From NCBI RefSeq assembly GCF_011602085.1, contig NZ_JAAONY010000001.1, positions 1,488,001 to 1,552,000 on the forward strand: a stretch of DNA of 64,000 nt, in the 5' to 3' direction. The DNA comes from Pseudoteredinibacter isoporae. GTDB taxonomy: Bacteria; Pseudomonadota; Gammaproteobacteria; Pseudomonadales; Cellvibrionaceae. The position numbers and the translations under genes were made by a program. The notes under the pieces were generated by a model. The model did not search any database. It was not told where the DNA came from and worked only from the letters and a program-made list of their open reading frames with translations. Shown here in pieces: positions 55,531 to 64,000 of this stretch (positions within the stretch are counted from its first letter, which is position 1; every line of letters begins with the position of its first letter).

Positions 55531-56379
55531 TCAAAGTTTGTCCAAATCGCAATTGAGTTGATGATCCATATTCAATGCGGGTTGTTGGGTATCAGGGCAA
55601 CCCACCACTTTTGCAGGAACACCGGCAACCGTCGTGTGTGGTTCAACATCTTTTAACACCACGCTGCCTGCACCGACTTTGGCGCCTTCACCAATTTCAA
55701 TATTGCCAATAATTTTCGCACCGGCACTGATCAAGACTCCGGCTCGAACTTTCGGGTGGCGATCGCCAGAAACTTTGCCGGTACCGCCTAAGGTAACCGC
55801 CTGCATAATCGAAACGTTATCTTCCACTACTGCAGTTTCACCAATCACAATGCCGGTGGCGTGATCCAGCATAATACCCTGGCCAATTGTTGCCGCCGGG
55901 TGAATGTCGACAGAAAATACCACCGAGATGCGGTTTTGGAAAAACAGAGCCAGCGCTTGGCGCTCGTTACGCCATAACCAATTGGCAATACGAAAGGCCT
56001 GCAATGCATGAAAGCCTTTGTAGTATAAAAATGGGATCGACAGTGAATTGCAGGCGGAGTCACGATGTTTCACCGCAGCAATATCAGCACGCATCGCCTG
56101 GCCAATATTCGGATCAGCGCGCAGAGCCTGATGAATCACTTCCCGAATCAAGAGGGCAGAGGCTTCCGGGCTTTCCAGTTTATTGGCGAGATGGTAGCTG
56201 AGAGAGCACTCCAGCGATTCGTGATTTAAAATAGTGGCATGCAGGAAGCTGGCTAAAATGGGCTCTTTTTCGGTTTGCTGCTGAGTTTCCTGGCGAATAC
56301 TTTCCCAGATAAAATCACCATGTTCAGAACCGCTTTCCGCTCCAGTTTTATTGCTTGTATTTTGGGCGCCGATATTCAT
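55531..56379 (-). CDS. cysE: Serine O-acetyltransferase
   Basis: 282 residues. N-terminal helical domain (about 1-150), then a left-handed beta-helix of hexapeptide repeats (DIHPAATIGQGIMLDHATGIVIGE, where the His-Asp pair is catalytic, and NIEIGEGAKVGAGSVVL). It makes O-acetylserine for cysteine synthesis and is normally feedback-inhibited by cysteine. It converges with epmA (25 bases) with no clear terminator between. Confidence 0.94.
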   Translation of the reverse strand: MNIGAQNTSNKTGAESGSEHGDFIWESIRQETQQQTEKEPILASFLHATILNHESLECSLSYHLANKLESPEASALLIREVIHQALRADPNIGQAMRADIAAVKHRDSACNSLSIPFLYYKGFHALQAFRIANWLWRNERQALALFFQNRISVVFSVDIHPAATIGQGIMLDHATGIVIGETAVVEDNVSIMQAVTLGGTGKVSGDRHPKVRAGVLISAGAKIIGNIEIGEGAKVGAGSVVLKDVEPHTTVAGVPAKVVGCPDTQQPALNMDHQLNCDLDKL

Positions 56380-56521
56380 TCGCCTTCACCTATATCATGA
56401 CTTTCTCATGTAACTATATCCTATAAGCCCGGAGGCTGCCCCCAGGCTAACAAGTATTGGCCATCAATTTTTGTAAAGTCTGATAAGTTGCCTTTCTGAG
56501 GGGACAGTCTGAGTGTCGCAA

Positions 56522-57499
56522 TTAGTAAACCTGTAGAGCGGGTTCCTGCATCGCGGCTAATTGTTCTCTTAAGGAAAGAATATGCTCGGCCCAGTAGCGT
56601 TCGGTATTAAACCAGGGGAACGCTTTTGGAAACGCCGGATCGCCCCAGCGGCGAGCTAACCAGGCTGAATATTGCATCAATCTTAAACTTCGCAAAGCTT
56701 CGATCAATTGTATCTCGGCAGTATCGAAATCACAGAACTCGCGATAGCCTTCCAGAATTTCACTCAACTGTTCGGTTTGTTGGTGGCGGGTACCGGAAAG
56801 AAGCATCCACAAATCCTGTATCGCGGGTGCCATGCGTGCGTCGTCGAAGTCGACAAAGTGAGCGGTATCATGTCGCCACAAAATGTTGCCAATATGGCAG
56901 TCGCCGTGGCAGCGAATCCATTGGGCGTTGCTGCGGGAAAAGGTATCTTCCACGCGTTGCAGGATGTCCAGACTGAGGCTGTCATAGGCGGGAATCAAAT
57001 CCACGGGAATAAACTTCTCGGCCAGCAAAAATTCGCGACTGGCTCGTCCGAAGCTCTCGATATCCAGTTTCGGACGATGTTGAAAATCGCTTTGTTTGCC
57101 CATTTGGTGAATACGCCCCAGGGCTCGACCTATGCTGAATAGCTGATCCAGATCTCCGGTTTCGGGAGCGTGGCCACCTTGACGAGGATACAAGGCAAAG
57201 TAGAAGCCGGCGTGTTCGAACAGGGTTTCTCCCTGATCATTTTTCCAGGGTGCGACCACCGAGAGATCGAGATCTTTCAAGGCTTGGCTGAACTGGTGTT
57301 CCTCGAGAATTTGCTCTCGGCTCCAGCGCTCGGGGCGATAGAATTTACCGATTAGCGCAGGAGCATCTTCAATTCCGATCTGATAAACCCGGTTCTCATA
57401 GCTGTTCAGTGGATAGATGCGCAGATCGCAGATAAGCCCCTGTGATTCCACAGCGTCGATGACGGCATCTGGATGTAAGGCATCATAAGGGTGCTGCAT
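56522..57499 (-). CDS. srkA: Stress-response kinase SrkA (YihE-like)
   Basis: 325 residues from ATG 57499; a TTG at 57520 with AAGGA upstream would add 7. APH-like kinase with PLNSYENRVYQ at the start, matching YihE, and the catalytic Brenner motif CHGDCHIGNILW with HFVDFDDARM as the metal site. In E. coli it protects against Cpx-linked stress and programmed death. Gene order is that of an independent unit. Confidence 0.93.
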   Translation of the reverse strand: MQHPYDALHPDAVIDAVESQGLICDLRIYPLNSYENRVYQIGIEDAPALIGKFYRPERWSREQILEEHQFSQALKDLDLSVVAPWKNDQGETLFEHAGFYFALYPRQGGHAPETGDLDQLFSIGRALGRIHQMGKQSDFQHRPKLDIESFGRASREFLLAEKFIPVDLIPAYDSLSLDILQRVEDTFSRSNAQWIRCHGDCHIGNILWRHDTAHFVDFDDARMAPAIQDLWMLLSGTRHQQTEQLSEILEGYREFCDFDTAEIQLIEALRSLRLMQYSAWLARRWGDPAFPKAFPWFNTERYWAEHILSLREQLAAMQEPALQVY

Positions 57500-57667
57500 A
57501 GGGCTCTCTTCAGTTTCCAACGGTGTTTCCTTCTTTGTCTCGTGAGATAAGGATACGCGAAAACCACGTTCTTGGGGATACGGGAAATGTGTATAAGGCC
57601 CTGTCTTAATTTCGTACTGAGAGTATAATCCTGGCTGATTTTTAAACCGTACTCAGAGGTGCAGAGC

Positions 57668-59086
57668 ATGGCCGTACCGGGCATAAAAGGCATAATTCTT
57701 ACATTGCTATTCTCCGCATTGGCGGCTTCTGCGCTGGGGCAATCCGCTGATTCCGATCAGCCGGCTGCTGATGTTGTTCCTGTGCAGACTGAAAGCGCAG
57801 GGGACCAAGCTGACGATTCAGCCGTCGAGTCGAGCGAAGAAGCTCCTCTTGAAGAAGAACCAGAAGCTCAAGCGATGGCCGAACCCCAGGCCTATGGTTT
57901 TCTGCAGAGTCACCGCCTTTTCTCGGAAACCCTGGATGAGGAACGACGTTATAATATTTATTTGCCGGCCAGTTATTACGCCAAGCCCGAATACAACTAC
58001 CCGGTGTTGTATTTGATTGATGGCGATTACAACTTTCTGAGCATTGCGGGCATGGTCGAAAATCTGGCCAAGGGCAATAATCCTTTGATACCGGAAATGA
58101 TTGTGGTCGGTATTTCTGCGAAAGGTATCGCCCGCTACCGCAACAATATGCAGCCACCTTTGCCTCTCGGCAAAGGTGGTGATGCCGACGATTTTCTGCG
58201 TTTTATTAATGAAGAGTTGAAAACCGAAATCAACGGCAAATACCGTAGCTCAGGTTTTGATATTCTGGAAGGGCAATCCATCGGCGGTTTGTTTGTGGTC
58301 AATAGTCTATTCGCCAGCAGCGACAGTTTCTCAGCTTATATCGCAATCAGCCCAATGATGTGGTGGGAAGACTATCGCATGGAAGGCAAAGTCAAAGACT
58401 ACCTGAAAAAAATCAAAGCTCCAGCCAAGAAACTGTATTTGTCCCTGGCCAATGAACCTCGCATGGGGGTGTATGGTTTGGTTGAGCAGCTTGACCGGAA
58501 TCGACCTGTTGGTGTGGATTGGGATTTCAAACATTTCACAGAAGAAAACCACGATTCAGTAACGCTTCCCGCACTGCGCCATGCTTTAAAGGATTTGTTT
58601 CAAGGTTGGTACATTTCCTATAAAGATCTGGCCGCTTACGAAAACTTTGAAGCGGTTCGCGAGCATTATCTTGCTTATCTCAAACGTTTTAATTTGCAGC
58701 AGGCCATTCCCGCATTTACCTATAAAGCTCTGATGCATCAATATCCGGAAGAAGAGAAGGCCGAAAAAGCGGCGAGCCTGTATCTGCAAACGACTCAGCA
58801 CCTGCCCCTGTCGCTGATAGATTTACGCAATCATCTGGCGGCTCTGGCAATCAAGGAAAAAGAATACGATAAGGCGGGTGAGTTATTGCAGGCGTCCTTT
58901 GAGGAGAATGCCAACGACTTTACGGTTCAGCAGGCAATTTCCAAATGGCATCGTGCTCAAAAGCAATTGGATCAGGCTGAAGAGGCTGCCGTTAAAGCAC
59001 TGACGTTAGCCAGGCAGCAGCAACAACGCGATTGGTTGATTGCGATTCTGGAAGACGAACTTGCCGAGATCCAACAAAGCAAATAA
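57668..59086 (+). CDS. Secreted esterase-fold (PF00756-like) protein with C-terminal helical repeats
   Basis: 472 residues from ATG 57668, with AGAGG 10 bases upstream. Signal peptide (about 1-25), then an acidic low-complexity linker (30-75, rich in E, A and S). An alpha/beta-hydrolase domain of the esterase D/antigen 85/Fes type follows (80-320), with nucleophile Ser in EGQSIGGLFVV and probable His in EENHDS. The C-terminal 150 residues (EKAEKAASLYLQTTQH, KEYDKAGELLQASFEENA) look like TPR-type helical repeats. Substrate unknown; siderophore-ester or carbohydrate-ester cleavage are possible. Confidence 0.85.
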   Translation: MAVPGIKGIILTLLFSALAASALGQSADSDQPAADVVPVQTESAGDQADDSAVESSEEAPLEEEPEAQAMAEPQAYGFLQSHRLFSETLDEERRYNIYLPASYYAKPEYNYPVLYLIDGDYNFLSIAGMVENLAKGNNPLIPEMIVVGISAKGIARYRNNMQPPLPLGKGGDADDFLRFINEELKTEINGKYRSSGFDILEGQSIGGLFVVNSLFASSDSFSAYIAISPMMWWEDYRMEGKVKDYLKKIKAPAKKLYLSLANEPRMGVYGLVEQLDRNRPVGVDWDFKHFTEENHDSVTLPALRHALKDLFQGWYISYKDLAAYENFEAVREHYLAYLKRFNLQQAIPAFTYKALMHQYPEEEKAEKAASLYLQTTQHLPLSLIDLRNHLAALAIKEKEYDKAGELLQASFEENANDFTVQQAISKWHRAQKQLDQAEEAAVKALTLARQQQQRDWLIAILEDELAEIQQSK

Positions 59087-59100
59087 AACGAAATAGCCAT

Positions 59101-59132
59101 AAAAAAAGCCGGCGATAAAGCCGGCTTTTTTG
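59101..59132. terminator. Bidirectional terminator
   Basis: AAAAAGCCGGC and GCCGGCTTTTT flank a 6-base loop between the esterase and mscS, which converge. Confidence 0.93.
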
Positions 59133-59152
59133 TTTCTGAACTCGCGCAGCGG

Positions 59153-59974
59153 TTACGCTTGGTGATTGTACAAATGTACATCGCGCTGTGGGAAAGGAAT
59201 ACTGATCTTCGCTTTATCCAGAGCGACTTTCATCTGTTCATTAATGTCGAAGTACACATCCCAATAATCATCCGGGGTCGCCCATGGCCATACAGCCAGA
59301 TTCACGGAGCTGTCGCCCATGGAGTCAACACCAACAAAGGGGGCTGGTGAGTCCATAACTTTTGGATGCGCTTCCATCACTTTCATGATGACTTTCTTGG
59401 CTTTGGCAATGTCCGAGTCGTAGGAAATGCCAATGCTCAAATCAACACGCAACTGACCTTCACCGCTGAAGTTCACAACATTGCCATTGGACATGGCGCC
59501 GTTCGGAACGATGACCTGTTTGTTGTCGAGCGTCACCAGCACGGTGACAAAAATCTGGATGTCTTTTACCACACCCAGTTCACCTTGGGCTTTAATTAAA
59601 TCGCCGACCTTATAAGGCTTAAACAAAATAATTAATACACCACCGGCAAAGTTGGCCAGACTGCCTTGCAAGGCCAAACCGATGGCCAGACCCGCGGCAC
59701 CCAGAACGGCAATGAAAGAGGTGGTTTCAATACCCACCATTGAGGCAACGCTAAGGGCCAGAAGGGCTTTTAAACCCCAGGAAACCAGATTGCTGATAAA
59801 GCTGATCAGGGTTTCATCGGTGTTGGATTTTTTCAGCCCGGATTGCGTAATTTTCACCACAATACCAATCAGCCAAAGACCAACAACGAGGGTAGCCAGG
59901 GCCAGTAAAAGGCGTGGTGTGTAGCTCATAAAGAGCTCAACGGCGACTTGAGAGTAATGGTTAATCTGTTCCAT
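59153..59974 (-). CDS. Small-conductance mechanosensitive channel (MscS family)
   Basis: 273 residues, close to the 286 of E. coli MscS, GGAG upstream. Three N-terminal membrane helices, the last being the pore-lining VAVLGAAGLAIGLALQGSLANFAGGVLIIL, followed by the beta domain (FKPYKVGDLIKAQGELGVV) and a cytoplasmic alpha/beta cage. It opens on hypo-osmotic shock to release solutes. Single gene. Confidence 0.95.
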   Translation of the reverse strand: MEQINHYSQVAVELFMSYTPRLLLALATLVVGLWLIGIVVKITQSGLKKSNTDETLISFISNLVSWGLKALLALSVASMVGIETTSFIAVLGAAGLAIGLALQGSLANFAGGVLIILFKPYKVGDLIKAQGELGVVKDIQIFVTVLVTLDNKQVIVPNGAMSNGNVVNFSGEGQLRVDLSIGISYDSDIAKAKKVIMKVMEAHPKVMDSPAPFVGVDSMGDSSVNLAVWPWATPDDYWDVYFDINEQMKVALDKAKISIPFPQRDVHLYNHQA

Positions 59975-60041
59975 TTTTATATCTCCACGATAGATAGAGT
60001 GGAACAGATGCTAGCAAGAGGGAATGAATTGGAGCTGAACT

Positions 60042-60066
60042 GTACAGGGCCGGGAAGGCCCTGTAC
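60042..60066. repeat. Perfect 10-bp inverted repeat after the FabH-like gene
   Basis: GTACAGGGCC and GGCCCTGTAC flank a 5-base loop just downstream of the synthase stop. No U-run follows on the minus strand. Confidence 0.6.
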
Positions 60067-60086
60067 GAGGTTGAATGTCGTGCGAA

Positions 60087-61211
60087 TTAACGCTTGCGCA
60101 CGACCAGGCTGCCGATGGAGTAGCCTGCACCGAAGGAGCAGATGACACCGTGATCGCCGGCTTTCAGGTCTTGAGAATATTTGTGGAAGGCGATCAGAGA
60201 GCCCGCCGATGCAGTATTGGCAAATTCATCGAGAACAATCGGTGCCTCTTCCGCAGTGGCGTCACGGCCCAGCAGTTTTTTACTGATCAGCAAATTCATA
60301 TTGATATTGGCTTGGTGTAGCCACCAGCGTTGCACATTATCCGCCGTCAGGTCATGGCGAGACAGATGTTCATTGATGTGCTCTGCCGCCATCGGGCAAA
60401 CTTCTTTGAATACCTTGCGGCCATTCTGATGGAACAGGTTTTCCTTCCAGAACGGGTCAACATCGTTGGTGCGTGCTGCATGACCAAAACTGGAGCGGAT
60501 GTTGTTTGAGAAAGAGGTAAAGGCTTTGGTGCTCAATACATCCCAGCAGTTTTCAGAATTGGCCGTGTCTTCGGCTTCTACAATAGTTGCGGTGGCAACA
60601 TCGCCAAAAATAAAGTGGCTGTCGCGATCGGAGTAATCAATCTGTGGTGTGGTCAGCTCCGGGTTAATACACAGAACCGCCTTGGCGGTGCCAGCAGTCA
60701 CCATCTCGTAGGCACGTTGCAGCGCAAAGGTGGCAGCCGAACATGCAACCAGCATATCGAAGCCGAAACCTTCAATTCCCAGAGCGGTTTGTACTTCGAT
60801 AGCAATCGCGGGATAAGAGCGTTGGGTGTAAGCGCAGCTGACGATAACTGCATCGATATCCTCAGCGGTTTTGTTGGCGGCAGCCATGGCGTCTTTGGCG
60901 GCTTCGATGGCCATCAATGCCTGATCACTCGTCTCATCTTCGGCTTTCAGGGGGATAACCGGGTAAAGGCGATCAACATCCAAAATGCCTTCTTTACGAT
61001 AGACATAACGACTTTTGATGCCGGACGCTTTCTCGATAAATTCCGCACTGGATTTGGATTTGGCGGTCAGCTCGCCAGCTTCAATAGCGGCGGCGTTTTC
61101 TTCATTGTATTTATCCGCATGGGCGTTTAACGCCTCAACCAGCTCTTCGTTGCTTACGCTGTATGGGGGGGTGTACAGGCCCGTGCCGCTAATGACGATG
61201 TTCTTATTCAT
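60087..61211 (-). CDS. Beta-ketoacyl-ACP synthase III-like enzyme
   Basis: 374 residues from ATG 61211; a TTG at 61229 is less likely. Thiolase-fold condensing enzyme with active-site Cys157 (VACSAATFAL), His in HQANINMN and Asn in FANTASAGS. It is longer than FabH (about 317), with an insert near 30-60. The start MNKNIVISGTGLYTPPYSVSN resembles the PA3286-type enzymes of Pseudomonas, which feed octanoyl-CoA from beta-oxidation into fatty acid synthesis. That function is inferred from likeness, not shown here. Confidence 0.88.
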   Translation of the reverse strand: MNKNIVISGTGLYTPPYSVSNEELVEALNAHADKYNEENAAAIEAGELTAKSKSSAEFIEKASGIKSRYVYRKEGILDVDRLYPVIPLKAEDETSDQALMAIEAAKDAMAAANKTAEDIDAVIVSCAYTQRSYPAIAIEVQTALGIEGFGFDMLVACSAATFALQRAYEMVTAGTAKAVLCINPELTTPQIDYSDRDSHFIFGDVATATIVEAEDTANSENCWDVLSTKAFTSFSNNIRSSFGHAARTNDVDPFWKENLFHQNGRKVFKEVCPMAAEHINEHLSRHDLTADNVQRWWLHQANINMNLLISKKLLGRDATAEEAPIVLDEFANTASAGSLIAFHKYSQDLKAGDHGVICSFGAGYSIGSLVVRKR

Positions 61212-61372
61212 AGTAATGTAGTGTTCCAAAATGCGGTAAAACTTATGGGATTTGCCGTTATTTGGTCAGCTTCGTGTCTCAATCAGCTGTATTACGGCGA
61301 AAAGTTGCATAACAAAAGTGTGTGTAACAATTGTCGCCTAGGCCTGTGGTGGGTGTCTAATTTCGCCTTGGC

Positions 61373-62095
61373 TTAACTGGACATGTGCTGGGGTGTTCTG
61401 GCCAGGCAGGCGATATCAACCGACGTAGCGCCGTGATTCAACAGAAGCTCACTGATCACATTGGCGGTGGTTGCTGTGGTCATTACATCATCTATCAGTA
61501 GCAGCCTCTGTCCGGCCACTGGCCCGTGAACAGAAAAGCTACCGCTAAGATTTTTTAGTCGTTGTTTTCGATTGAGTCCCTGTTGGCTGTGGCTCCATCG
61601 ACTTTTCCCCAATGCTTGTGTGTGGGGGCATTGGCAGTATTGCGATACAGCTTTCGCCAGCTGATAAGATGGGTTGTAGCCTCGACGAAAACGTCTTAAG
61701 GGGTGGCTGGGTACGGCCAGTACCGCATCATAAGCCCTGTCACATTGGGCGAGATAAATACCGACTGCCCGGCTTAGTTGGGTTTCCAAAAACGTCCTGG
61801 CGTCCCGATTCGCCTGATACTTGAAACGCTGGATGAGTCCATTAATGGGGAATTCGTACCGCCACAGGCACAGACAGTGCTGGAAAACCGGAGGTTCACG
61901 AAGGCAGTGGGCGCAAAGCTCAGCACGGCTGCTCAACGGCAGCGCGCAGCGCTGACAGCAGTGTTCAAGCCATGGCAGGCCCGCGAGGCAAGGTTTGCAG
62001 GTTGTCTGTCCCGGTTGCCCGCAGAGCAAGCACTGATTTGGAAAGAGTTGTTTAAGAACCTCCCGGAGAGGCTGTGGTTTAGCGGGCTGGGGCAT
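61373..62095 (-). CDS. comF: ComF-family phosphoribosyltransferase-like protein
   Basis: 240 residues. The N-terminal zinc finger has four or more cysteine pairs (CLLCGQ, CKPC, CCQRC, CAHC), followed by a phosphoribosyltransferase domain with the PRPP loop LLIDDVMTTATT near 195. ComF proteins are needed for DNA uptake during natural transformation in several bacteria. The gene is divergent from bioB, as in pseudomonads. Confidence 0.93.
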   Translation of the reverse strand: MPQPAKPQPLREVLKQLFPNQCLLCGQPGQTTCKPCLAGLPWLEHCCQRCALPLSSRAELCAHCLREPPVFQHCLCLWRYEFPINGLIQRFKYQANRDARTFLETQLSRAVGIYLAQCDRAYDAVLAVPSHPLRRFRRGYNPSYQLAKAVSQYCQCPHTQALGKSRWSHSQQGLNRKQRLKNLSGSFSVHGPVAGQRLLLIDDVMTTATTANVISELLLNHGATSVDIACLARTPQHMSS

Positions 62096-62156
62096 GATGA
62101 TGGGAGTCCTCCCGTTCTCGACAGTAAGCTTGTATAGGGTCAGTTACTTAGCCCTA

Positions 62157-62185
62157 GTCAACCATTGGGTGGTTTTTGGGTTGAC
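62157..62185 (+). promoter_or_regulatory. BirA-type biotin operator
   Basis: GTCAACC (62157-62163) and GGTTGAC (62179-62185) are perfect inverted arms 15 bases apart, matching the BirA consensus form (TTGTnAACC-N14/16-GGTTnACAA). It overlaps the -35 of the bioB promoter. Confidence 0.78.
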
Positions 62186-62208
62186 AGGGGCTTCTCAGCT
62201 CTTATGAT
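62181..62208 (+). promoter_or_regulatory. Sigma-70 promoter of bioB
   Basis: TTGACA (62181-62186), a 16-base spacer and TATGAT (62203-62208). The -35 lies in the right arm of the BirA operator, so bound BirA should block it. Confidence 0.75.
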
Positions 62209-62314
62209 GCTAGCTCTACAAGACTGGGGCCAAAGCCCAAAGTGTGATTTAGCTGCCGAGCTACCTGCCACGTGCATCGACCCAGAGAACGATAAGAGAA
62301 CAAGAGAGATCACC

Positions 62315-63376
62315 ATGTTCAACGCCGAAATTCGCCACGATTGGACCCGTCAGGAAATCAGCGAGCTGATGAACCTGCCTTTTAATGAGTTAATGTTTCA
62401 AGCTCAGGTGGTTCATCGCCAGAATTTTGATCCTAACCAAGTGCAGGTGAGCATTCTTTGTTCCATTAAGACTGGCGCCTGCCCTGAAGACTGCGCTTAC
62501 TGCCCACAGAGTGCCCGTTATGACACCGGCCTTGAAAAAGAGCGTTTGATGCAGTTGGAAAAGGTGCTGAACGAGGCCAAAGATGCAAAGGCTAAAGGTG
62601 CAACTCGTTTCTGTATGGGTGCTGCCTGGCGTTCTCCAAAGAAAAAAGACATGCCCCACGTCACTGCGATGGTGCGTGAAGTGAAGGCCTTGGGTTTGGA
62701 AACCTGCATGACTCTGGGCATGTTGAGTGAAGATCAGGCCAGCGAGTTGGCTGATGCCGGTTTGGATTACTACAACCATAACCTGGATACGTCTCCGGAA
62801 TACTATGGCGACATTATTACCACTCGCACCTATGGCGATCGCTTGGAAACTCTGGATCATGTGCGTTCGGCTGGAATGAAAGTTTGCAGCGGCGGTATTT
62901 TGGGCATGGGTGAAGAGCAGAACGATCGTATCGGTCTCATCCAGAATCTGGCTAACCTTCCTGAACACCCTGAGTCAGTACCCATTAATATGCTGATTCG
63001 TATTAAGGGCACGCCGTTGGAAAATATGGATGATATTGATCCACTGGAATTTGTTCGCGCCATCGCGGTTTCCCGTATTGTGATGCCGAAATCCTATGTG
63101 CGTCTGTCTGCGGGTCGCGAACAGATGAGCGACGAGTTACAGGCGATGGCCTTTATGGCAGGTGCCAACTCAATTTTCCTGGGGGACAAGTTGCTGACTG
63201 CGGCTAACCCTGGCGAAGGTAAAGATGCCAAGTTGTTTAAACGCTTGGGCATTAATGCGGAAACACTGGAGCAGCCACAGGAAGTTGAGAAAGACGATGA
63301 AACTGTGGAAGAGGAATTGCTGCAAGCCGTTAACGAAGCCAAATACGATGCGCATTTTTATAATGCGGCAAAATGA
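62315..63376 (+). CDS. bioB: Biotin synthase
   Basis: 353 residues from ATG 62315, with AGAGAG upstream; a longer frame from 62165 would include the promoter. Radical SAM enzyme with CPEDCAYC (Cys56, 60, 63) for the 4Fe-4S cluster and further conserved residues for the sacrificial 2Fe-2S cluster. It inserts sulfur into dethiobiotin. bioF follows 3 bases later in the same operon; repressed by BirA through the upstream operator. Confidence 0.97.
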   Translation: MFNAEIRHDWTRQEISELMNLPFNELMFQAQVVHRQNFDPNQVQVSILCSIKTGACPEDCAYCPQSARYDTGLEKERLMQLEKVLNEAKDAKAKGATRFCMGAAWRSPKKKDMPHVTAMVREVKALGLETCMTLGMLSEDQASELADAGLDYYNHNLDTSPEYYGDIITTRTYGDRLETLDHVRSAGMKVCSGGILGMGEEQNDRIGLIQNLANLPEHPESVPINMLIRIKGTPLENMDDIDPLEFVRAIAVSRIVMPKSYVRLSAGREQMSDELQAMAFMAGANSIFLGDKLLTAANPGEGKDAKLFKRLGINAETLEQPQEVEKDDETVEEELLQAVNEAKYDAHFYNAAK

Positions 63377-63379
63377 TCT

Positions 63380-64000
63380 GTGTCAGCTTTACTTCACCGT
63401 TTGAACCAGCGCCTGGAGGCACGTCGAGAACAACAGCTTTATCGCGAGCGATTGAATCTCGGTTCTCCACAAGGTGCAGTGGTTCAATTTGGTGAAAAAG
63501 CATTTCTGAATTTCAGCAGTAACGATTACCTTGGTCTGGCCAATCATCCGGCTTTAATTGAAAAGGCCAAACACAGTCTGGATCAATTTGGCTTTGGAGC
63601 CGGAGCTTCCCACTTGGTGTGCGGCCATAGCGATTTGCATCGTGAGCTGGAGCAGCAGTTGGCAGCATTTACTGGTCGTGAGCGAGCTTTATTATTCCCG
63701 TCCGGCTTTGCCGCCAATCTGGCCATTCAACAAGTCTTGCTCAGTAAAGGCGATGCGGTCTTTCATGATCGCTTAAATCACGCTTCTCTATTAGATGGCG
63801 CCCAGTTGAGCGGCGCTCGCCTGCTGCGTTTTTCTCATAATGACATGGATCACTTGCGTCAGCGTTTAAGTTCCAGTTCGGCGGAAGGAAAACTGATCGC
63901 CGTGGATGCGGTATACAGCATGGATGGCGATCTCGCGCCTCTCGATCAGCTGGCCGATATTGCGAGCGAAGAAGATGCATTATTGCTGGCGGATGATGCA
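63380..64000 (+). CDS. bioF: 8-amino-7-oxononanoate synthase (3' end cut by window edge)
   Basis: 207 residues visible; the frame runs to base 64000 without a stop. The start is GTG 63380, 3 bases after the bioB stop. FSSNDYLGLANHP, FGFGAGASHLVCG and LNHASLLDGA are hallmark BioF segments; the Asp-containing LLADDA region, just before the window ends, precedes the PLP lysine, which lies outside. It condenses pimeloyl-thioester with alanine, the first dedicated step of biotin ring assembly. Confidence 0.96.
   Translation, partial: MSALLHRLNQRLEARREQQLYRERLNLGSPQGAVVQFGEKAFLNFSSNDYLGLANHPALIEKAKHSLDQFGFGAGASHLVCGHSDLHRELEQQLAAFTGRERALLFPSGFAANLAIQQVLLSKGDAVFHDRLNHASLLDGAQLSGARLLRFSHNDMDHLRQRLSSSSAEGKLIAVDAVYSMDGDLAPLDQLADIASEEDALLLADDA

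Noticed and set aside
1-64000. CRISPR array, insertion sequence, prophage or rRNA
   Set aside because: No regularly spaced repeats, transposase, integrase, phage structural genes or rRNA sequence were seen on either strand.

Overview
The window is chromosomal DNA from a gammaproteobacterium. Gene content and order point to a marine, Pseudomonadales/Cellvibrionales-like bacterium: tRNA-Leu beside rnr-rlmB, serB beside a fimX-like gene, an EF-P beta-lysylation module, a leucine (liu) operon, ComF-BioB-BioF, an S9 peptidase and a TonB receptor with a sulfatase. The genus cannot be read from sequence inspection alone. Coding density is high, and no rRNA, insertion sequence, CRISPR array or prophage was seen.

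Region 1 (1-8357) looks like accessory DNA. Four tightly coupled plus-strand genes encode an MmeI-type adenine methyltransferase with no visible nuclease, a superfamily 2 helicase, a GIY-YIG (T5orf172-type) nuclease, and a MORC/MutL-like GHKL ATPase fused to a PD-(D/E)XK nuclease domain. The run stops 209 bases short of a tRNA-Leu(CAG) gene that has its own promoter and terminator. This is the best candidate for an unusual, little-described system: a predicted multi-subunit restriction or phage-defence complex.

Region 2 (8625-13201) returns to core genome: a tiny flagellar-rod-like protein, a SprA-family putative metalloprotease, RNase R and RlmB. Region 3 (13400-21546) has a secreted S9 peptidase preceded by a free-standing copy of its N-terminal domain, a TetR/AidB-like acyl-CoA dehydrogenase pair, a CopD-like membrane protein and a large DUF748 (AsmA-like) protein.

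Region 4 (21846-30091) is a complete leucine/isovalerate degradation operon on the minus strand: liuR-liuA-SDR-liuB-liuC-liuD-HMG-CoA lyase. It has a MerR-type promoter with a 19-bp spacer and two strong hairpins inside the operon.

Region 5 (30331-43381) runs AraC regulator, group II PLP decarboxylase, TonB receptor, periplasmic arylsulfatase, aromatic amino acid permease, omega-aminotransferase and a single-chain acyl-CoA carboxylase. I infer a route for uptake and breakdown of a sulfated aromatic amino acid (tyrosine O-sulfate is the simplest candidate).

Region 6 (43509-64000) is mainly housekeeping: MsrC, an OlsF-like bifunctional acyltransferase, a YtjB-like membrane protein with a degenerate cyclase-like domain, SerB, a FimX-like c-di-GMP receptor with a PilZ-like partner, EpmB/EF-P/EpmA, CysE, SrkA, a secreted esterase-fold protein, MscS, a FabH-like synthase, ComF, and bioB-bioF under a BirA-type operator. 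bioF runs off the right edge, and the methyltransferase runs off the left edge.
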